Assembly (NCBI RefSeq): GCF_006874465.1
Contig: NZ_VIRL01000001.1
Span: 806,001 to 870,000 of the forward strand
Direction: 5' to 3'
Origin: Microbispora bryophytorum
GTDB lineage: Bacteria > Actinomycetota > Actinomycetes > Streptosporangiales > Streptosporangiaceae
Length of the DNA: 64,000 bases
The number at the start of each line of letters is the position of its first letter. Positions within the stretch are counted from its first letter, which is position 1. Both the position numbers and the translations under genes were made by a program. Below are positions 59,226-64,000 of this stretch, one piece after another. Under the pieces are notes generated by a model. That model saw only the letters and a program-made list of their open reading frames with translations, was not told where the DNA came from and ran no database searches.

Positions 59226-60314
59226 ATGGAAATCGCCCCCCGTCCCCCACCGGAGCCGGCCGTGGTCGTCATGGAGTCCTCGCAGATCAGCGAGCCTGCG
59301 GGGCCGCCGCGCGAACGCGCGGAGAACGGCCGGCGCGCCGCGGCGCTGCTGGGCTCGGCGATGGTCCTGGCCGCCCTCCTCGTGCTCAGCCTTGTGCTCA
59401 GCCTCGGGCTCGGCGCCCGGCAGCTCTCCCCGGCCGAGGTCTGGCACGGGCTCGTCGACGCCGACTCGGCCGCGTACACGGTCGTCCACCAGATGCGGCT
59501 GCCGCGCACCCTCCTCGGGCTGCTCGCCGGAGTCGCGCTGGGGGTCGCGGGCGGCGTCATGCAGGCGCTCACCCGCAACCCGCTGGCCGACCCCGGCCTG
59601 CTGGGCATCAACGCGGGCGCCTCGGCGGCGGTGGCCACGGCCGCCGGGCTTTTCGGGGTGGCGACGTTCCAGGGCTACGTCTGGTTCGCCCTGGCCGGCG
59701 CGGCGGTCGTGGCCGTGCTGGTGTACGCGGTGGGCGGCGGGCGCGCCGCCACCCCGGCCCGGCTGGCGCTCGCGGGAGCGGCCGTCAACGCCGCGCTCTA
59801 CTCGTACGTGAACGGGACGATGCTGCTCGACGCGGCCTCGCTGGAGACCATGCGCTTCTGGACGGTCGGCTCCCTGGCGAGCGCGCAGGGCGGGACCGCG
59901 GCCATGATGACGCCGTTCGTCGCGGCGGGGCTGCTGCTGGCTCTGGCCCTGGCCCGGCCGCTCAACGCGCTCGCGCTCGGGGACGACGCGGCGCGCTCGC
60001 TCGGCGCCCATCCCGCCCGGGTCCGCGCGGGCGCCATCGTGGCGGTGACGCTGCTGTGCGGCGCGGCGACGGCGGCCTGCGGGCCCATCGTCTTCGTCGG
60101 GCTCATGGTGCCGCACCTCGTCCGGGCGCTGACCGGCCCCGACCAGCGCTGGATGCTCCCCTGCTGCGCGCTGCTCGCGCCCGTGCTGCTGCTCGGCGCC
60201 GACGTGCTCGGGCGGCTGGTGGCCAGACCGGGCGAGCTGCAGGCGGGCATCGTCACGGCGGTGCTGGGCGGCCCGCTGTTCCTCTACTTCGTGCGAAGGA
60301 AGGTCCGCGCGTGA
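59226..60314 (+). CDS. FecCD-family siderophore permease 1
   Basis: 362 aa, ATG with AGAGGGG upstream. About nine membrane helices; RLPRTLLGLLAGVALGVAGGVMQALTRNPLADPGLLGINAGASAAV and SLGAHPARVRAGAIVAVTLLCGAATAACGPIVFVGLMVPHLVRALTGPDQR are the strongly conserved BtuC/FecD family motifs including the ATPase-coupling loop. Works as heterodimer with permease 2. Confidence 0.94.
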   Translation: MEIAPRPPPEPAVVVMESSQISEPAGPPRERAENGRRAAALLGSAMVLAALLVLSLVLSLGLGARQLSPAEVWHGLVDADSAAYTVVHQMRLPRTLLGLLAGVALGVAGGVMQALTRNPLADPGLLGINAGASAAVATAAGLFGVATFQGYVWFALAGAAVVAVLVYAVGGGRAATPARLALAGAAVNAALYSYVNGTMLLDAASLETMRFWTVGSLASAQGGTAAMMTPFVAAGLLLALALARPLNALALGDDAARSLGAHPARVRAGAIVAVTLLCGAATAACGPIVFVGLMVPHLVRALTGPDQRWMLPCCALLAPVLLLGADVLGRLVARPGELQAGIVTAVLGGPLFLYFVRRKVRA

Positions 60315-60390
60315 GCGAGTGTGGCGAGCGAATCCACAGGCACGGCGCGATTCGCTCATGCGACTGCGAGCCGTCAGGCGAGGGGGAGGC

Positions 60391-61467
60391 ATGAGCGCGG
60401 CCCCGCCCATGCCCCTCCGAGGGCCCGGGAGAGGGCCCGGGAGAGGGCCCCTCCGGAGGATCACCGTCGGCATTCCGCTGCGGTTCAGGGCCGTCGCCGT
60501 GGGAGCCGGCTGCCTGCTGCTCGCGCTCGTCTTCGGCGTGCTCGCGGTCGGCGGCGGCGACTATCCGATGAGCCCCTCCGACGTCGTCCGCACCGTCCTG
60601 GGCGGCGGCGGCCCGGCCGAGGACTTCGTCGTGCACGAGCTCCGGCTGCCCCGCGTGGTCACCGCGCTGCTCGTGGGCGCCGCCCTCGCGCTGGCCGGCG
60701 CGGTCTTCCAGTCGCTCGTACGCAACCCGCTGGGCAGCCCCGACCTGCTCGGATTCACCCAGGGCTCGGCGGCCGGGGCGCTCCTCGTGGTCGTCACGGG
60801 AGGCGGCAGCGCGGCGCTCGCGGGCGGCGCGGTGCTCGGCGGGATCGTCACCGGAGCGGTCGTCTACGCGCTGACCTGGCGCGGCGGCCTGCACGGCCAC
60901 CGCCTCGTGCTGGTGGGCATCGGCGCCACCGCGATCCTCACCGGCGTCAACGGCTACCTGCTGACCCGGGGACGGCTGATGGAGGCGGCGCGGGCCATGC
61001 TGTGGCTCACCGGCAGCCTGGACGGACGCGGCTGGGAGGACGTCCTCCCGCTGCTCGTCGCGATGGCGGTGCTGGCGCCGGTGGTGCTGCTCGGCTGCGC
61101 CCGCCCGCTGGCGATCACCGAGATGGGCGACGACCTGGCGCGCGGTCTCGGCGTACGGGTCCAGGGCCTGCGACTGGTCCTGCTGACGGCGGCCGTGCTG
61201 CTCACCTCCCTGGCGGCGGCGGCCGCCGGGCCGGTGTCGTTCGTCGCGCTCACCGCCCCGCACCTGGCCAGGCGGATGACCGGGGCGCCCGGGCCGAACC
61301 TGCTCGTCGCCACGTGCACGGGCGCGGCGCTGCTGACGGGCGCCGACCTGGCCGCGCAGCGGCTGTTCGCGGGCCACCAACTGCCCGTCGGGGTGGTGAC
61401 GGGGGTGCTCGGCGGCGGCTACCTCGTCTGGCTGCTCGCCGCCCAGCGGAAGGCGGGACGCATTTGA
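60391..61467 (+). CDS. FecCD-family siderophore permease 2
   Basis: 358 aa, ATG 60391 with GGGGGAGG. N-terminus carries a GPGR repeat (GPGRGPGRGP). LRLPRVVTALLVGAALALAGAVFQSLVRNPLGSPDLLGFTQGSAAGALL and GLGVRVQGLRLVLLTAAVLLTSLAAAAAGPVSFVALTAPHLARRMTGAPG are the family motifs. Follows permease 1 by 76 bp in the same operon. Confidence 0.94.
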   Translation: MSAAPPMPLRGPGRGPGRGPLRRITVGIPLRFRAVAVGAGCLLLALVFGVLAVGGGDYPMSPSDVVRTVLGGGGPAEDFVVHELRLPRVVTALLVGAALALAGAVFQSLVRNPLGSPDLLGFTQGSAAGALLVVVTGGGSAALAGGAVLGGIVTGAVVYALTWRGGLHGHRLVLVGIGATAILTGVNGYLLTRGRLMEAARAMLWLTGSLDGRGWEDVLPLLVAMAVLAPVVLLGCARPLAITEMGDDLARGLGVRVQGLRLVLLTAAVLLTSLAAAAAGPVSFVALTAPHLARRMTGAPGPNLLVATCTGAALLTGADLAAQRLFAGHQLPVGVVTGVLGGGYLVWLLAAQRKAGRI

Positions 61468-61508
61468 CCCGGACGATCGAGCACGGAACCGGCGGGCAGG
61501 AGAACGCA

Positions 61509-62333
61509 GTGGCAGGAACGCACGAGGACGGGCCGCGGCTGAGCGGCAGCGCGCTGACCCTCTCCTACGACAGGAGGGTCGTCGCGGAGGGCCTCGACGT
61601 CGCCATCCCCGACCGGTCCTTCACCGTGATCATCGGGCCCAACGCCTGTGGCAAGTCGACGCTGCTGCGGGCGCTGGCGCGCACGCTCCGGCCGGCCGCC
61701 GGGACCGTGCTGCTCGACGGGCGTGACATCACCTCCCTGCCCGCCAGGAAGGTCGCCAGGACCCTCGGCCTGCTGCCCCAGACGTCCGTCGCGCCGGACG
61801 GCATCACGGTCGCCGACCTCGTCGGCCGCGGGCGCTATCCTCACCAGCGGCTGCTGCGCCAGTGGTCGGCCGGCGACGAGCGGGTGGTGCGCGAGTCGAT
61901 GGAGGCCACCGGGGTCGCCGACCTGGCCGGACGCCTGGTCGACGAGCTGTCCGGAGGGCAGCGCCAGCGGGTGTGGATCGCGATGGCGCTGGCGCAGGAG
62001 ACGCCGCTGCTGCTCCTGGACGAGCCGACGACCTACCTGGACATCGCCCACCAGATCGAGGTCCTCGACCTGTGCGCCCGGCTGCACGAGGAGCGGGGAC
62101 GCACGCTCGTGGCGGTGCTCCACGACCTCAACCACGCCGCCCGCTACGCCACCCACCTGATCGCGATGCGCGACGGCCGCGTCGTGGCCGCCGGGGCGCC
62201 CGGAGAGGTCATGACCGCCGGCCTGGTGGAGGAGGTCTTCCGGCTGCCCTGCCGGGTGATCGACGACCCGGAGACCGGCACCCCGCTGGTCGTTCCCGCC
62301 GCCCGCCGCCGCAGCGAATCGGCGCCACGGTGA
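61509..62333 (+). CDS. siderophore ABC transporter ATPase (FecE/FepC-like)
   Basis: 274 aa from GTG 61509 (AGGAG 6 nt before); TTG 61464, overlapping the permease stop, is an alternative. Walker A IIGPNACGKSTLLRALA, Q loop LGLLPQTSVAPDGITVADLVGRGRYPHQ, signature LSGGQRQRVWIAMALAQ, Walker B PLLLLDEPTTYLDIAHQ and the H loop VLHDLNHAARYA are all intact. Energises the FecCD pair. Confidence 0.94.
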   Translation: MAGTHEDGPRLSGSALTLSYDRRVVAEGLDVAIPDRSFTVIIGPNACGKSTLLRALARTLRPAAGTVLLDGRDITSLPARKVARTLGLLPQTSVAPDGITVADLVGRGRYPHQRLLRQWSAGDERVVRESMEATGVADLAGRLVDELSGGQRQRVWIAMALAQETPLLLLDEPTTYLDIAHQIEVLDLCARLHEERGRTLVAVLHDLNHAARYATHLIAMRDGRVVAAGAPGEVMTAGLVEEVFRLPCRVIDDPETGTPLVVPAARRRSESAPR

Positions 62334-62358
62334 CGCGGATCGCGCCGGGGACGGTGTC

Positions 62359-64000
62359 ATGAACAACACGTATCGGGACGCCTGGGGCATCCCCCACCTG
62401 CGCGCGGGCGATCCGTACGAACTGGCCTTCGCCCAGGGGCGTGTCACGGCCCTTGACCGGGCCTGGCAGATCGAGGTCGAGCGGCGCCGGGCCACCGGCA
62501 CGTCGGCGGCGGTCCTCGGACCGGACGCCGTCCCGTGGGACCGCTTCGCCCGGCAGGCCCGGCTCGCGGACACCGCCGAGCGCTGCCTGCACGCCCTGGA
62601 CGACGAGACGTCGCGCTGGGTGAGCGCCTACGTGGACGGCGTCAACGCGGGGCTCCCCGAAGGGGCGCGCCGGGCTCCGGAGTTCACCACGGCCGAAGCG
62701 GATCAGCACGACGTGGCACAGCCCGCGGCCGGGCACGAGGCGGCCGGGCACGATGGGGCCGGGCACGATGGGGCACAGGCCGCGGCCGGGGTCGTGCCGG
62801 GCCGGTGGGAGCCGTGGACGCCGATGGCGATCTGGCTGTCCCACCACATCCTCTTCGCGCACTTCCCGGCCAAGCTGTGGCGCGAGGCGGTGGCCGAACG
62901 GCTGGGCCTCGAGGCGGTCGCGCTGTTCGCGCACGACGGGCCGGGCACCGGTGGGAGCAACGGCTGGCTGGTCCCCGCGGATCGCACCGCCACCGGCGCG
63001 GCCCTGATCGCGGGCGATCCGCACCGGTTCATCGAGGACCCCGGCTTCTATCAGCAGATCCGCCTGGCCTGTCCCGAGTTCGACGTGGTGGGACTGGCCG
63101 TGCCGGGCGTTCCGGGCATCGCCCACTTCGGGCACGCCGGCTCGGTCGCCTGGGCGATCACCAACGCCATGGCCGACTACCAGGACCTCTACCGCGAGCG
63201 GCTCCGGCACGGGGACGGCGGCGTCGAGGCGCTGGCACCGGACGGCTGGCGTCCCTGCACCGCCCACGTCGAGGTGGTCGAGGTGGCGGGGGAGGCCCCA
63301 GTAGAGGTCGAGATCGTCGAGACCGAGCGCGGCCCGGTCGTCATGGCGGACGCCCGGGGAGAGACCGGCCGTGGACGCGTGCGGGAGGCGCTGAGCCTGC
63401 GTTACCCGCCCCGGGTCCGCCGCGACCTGGGGTTCGCGGCGCTGCCGGCGCTGCTGCGGGCGAAGACCGTGGCCGACGTGGACCGGGCGCTCGACCGCTG
63501 GGCCGAGCCCGTCAACGTCGTGCTCGCCGCGGACACCGACGGCGGGCTGCTGCATCGGGTCGCCGGGACGGTGCCCGTCCGCCACCCGGACAACGCGCTG
63601 CGGGTCGTGCCCGCCTGGGAGCCCGGCCACGAGTGGGGCGACCGGCACGCGCCGATGCCCCGCCGCGAGGTCCGCGGCGTCACGGTCATGGCCAACGAAC
63701 GGGGGATCGCCGCGCCGCTCGGCGTCGAGTTCGCTCCGCCCCACCGCGCCGACCGGATCAGGCGCCTGCTCGACGGGTCGCCGCGCTGGTCGGCCGGGGA
63801 CATGGCGGCCGTCCACACCGACACCCTGCTGCCCGGCGCCGGCGCCCTTCTCGACCTGCTGGCCGGGCTGGAGGGGCTGGACGGGCTGGACGGGCTCGGC
63901 CCCGAGGCCGTACGCCTGCGGGAGCGGCTGTCGGCCTGGGACCGGCGCATGGACGCCGGCAGCACCGGCGCGGCGGCGTACGCGGCGGTCCGGGCCGAGG
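62359..64000 (+). CDS. penicillin acylase-family N-terminal nucleophile hydrolase (partial, DesG-like context)
   Basis: 547 codons are visible and the frame is open at the window end. MNNTYRDAWGIPHLRAGDPYELAFAQGRVTALDRAWQIEVERRR is the alpha chain start; the new N-terminus after autoproteolysis is Ser200 in GTGGSNGWLVPADRTATGAALIAGDPH, the invariant GSNxW motif. VVGLAVPGVPGIAHFGHAGSVAWAITNAMADYQDLY is also conserved. No signal peptide is seen, unlike secreted acylases. It starts 25 bp after the ATPase gene, in one operon. Similar acylases flank desferrioxamine loci in some streptomycetes (desG), so it may acylate or deacylate the siderophore. A His/Ala/Gly-rich insert (HEAAGHDGAGHDGA) is peculiar to this protein. 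Confidence 0.9.
   Translation, partial: MNNTYRDAWGIPHLRAGDPYELAFAQGRVTALDRAWQIEVERRRATGTSAAVLGPDAVPWDRFARQARLADTAERCLHALDDETSRWVSAYVDGVNAGLPEGARRAPEFTTAEADQHDVAQPAAGHEAAGHDGAGHDGAQAAAGVVPGRWEPWTPMAIWLSHHILFAHFPAKLWREAVAERLGLEAVALFAHDGPGTGGSNGWLVPADRTATGAALIAGDPHRFIEDPGFYQQIRLACPEFDVVGLAVPGVPGIAHFGHAGSVAWAITNAMADYQDLYRERLRHGDGGVEALAPDGWRPCTAHVEVVEVAGEAPVEVEIVETERGPVVMADARGETGRGRVREALSLRYPPRVRRDLGFAALPALLRAKTVADVDRALDRWAEPVNVVLAADTDGGLLHRVAGTVPVRHPDNALRVVPAWEPGHEWGDRHAPMPRREVRGVTVMANERGIAAPLGVEFAPPHRADRIRRLLDGSPRWSAGDMAAVHTDTLLPGAGALLDLLAGLEGLDGLDGLGPEAVRLRERLSAWDRRMDAGSTGAAAYAAVRAE

Overview
The window is high-GC actinomycete chromosome. It carries AfsR/SARP-type regulators, an HTH/DUF397/DUF574 locus, F420-type luciferase-like oxidoreductases, IdeR/DmdR-type iron boxes, GTG starts and many 4-bp start/stop overlaps. 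The gene styles suit Streptosporangiales (Nonomuraea/Streptosporangium/Microbispora-like), but that placement is an inference. A 39-aa DLW-39-type protein lies close to tRNA-Ala(UGC).

Region by region. 0.1-5.3 kb: a P-loop kinase-like gene and a 1487-aa SARP-STAND-WD40 regulator, divergent from a secreted I36-type inhibitor gene (5.5 kb). 6.2-19.7 kb: accessory metabolism and its local regulators: two DHFR/RibD-like paralogues, a deaminase/F420-oxidoreductase pair, a MarR gene divergent from a rare luciferase-like/FAD-oxidase fusion, a WYL regulator with a frameshifted DinB gene, GNAT, two TetR genes each with clear paired palindromic operators, a DUF1330/hydrolase operon, a decayed P450 and several short tandem repeats. 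19.9-23.0 kb: a CUT1 sugar importer without its own ATPase. 23.5 kb: an IS256 transposase remnant.

24.7-29.1 kb looks like a small decayed integrative element in tRNA-Ala: a 31-bp duplication of the tRNA 3' part marks the ends, a tyrosine-integrase fragment survives, and the cargo is a MerR regulator, a CynX-like MFS pump with a divergent GntR regulator, and an RHH protein. 30-34 kb is a developmental-type locus (two HATPase proteins, HTH/DUF5753, DUF397, DUF574 methyltransferase). 34-42.5 kb holds an aldo/keto reductase, a double-Nudix protein, a CBS/ArsB-NhaD pair, an OhrR-type regulator with a hydrolase, and a FluC-DUF190-FluC operon.

43-52.7 kb is the most novel part. First comes an ATP-grasp ligase, a SARP-NB-ARC regulator and a convergent MFS exporter whose promoter has 11-bp-spaced direct repeats plus a 15-bp perfect inverted repeat. 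Next is a compact operon of a 70-aa protein resembling the 'aroma-sacti cluster' domain, a cyclase-AAA-TPR protein, an intracellular subtilisin, a GAF protein and a DUF1540 protein. 52.7-64 kb is a desferrioxamine-like NIS siderophore locus (decarboxylase, N-monooxygenase, acyltransferase, IucA/IucC synthetase) with a binding protein, two FecCD permeases, an ATPase and a penicillin-acylase-family protein cut by the window end. Two 19-bp iron boxes control it.
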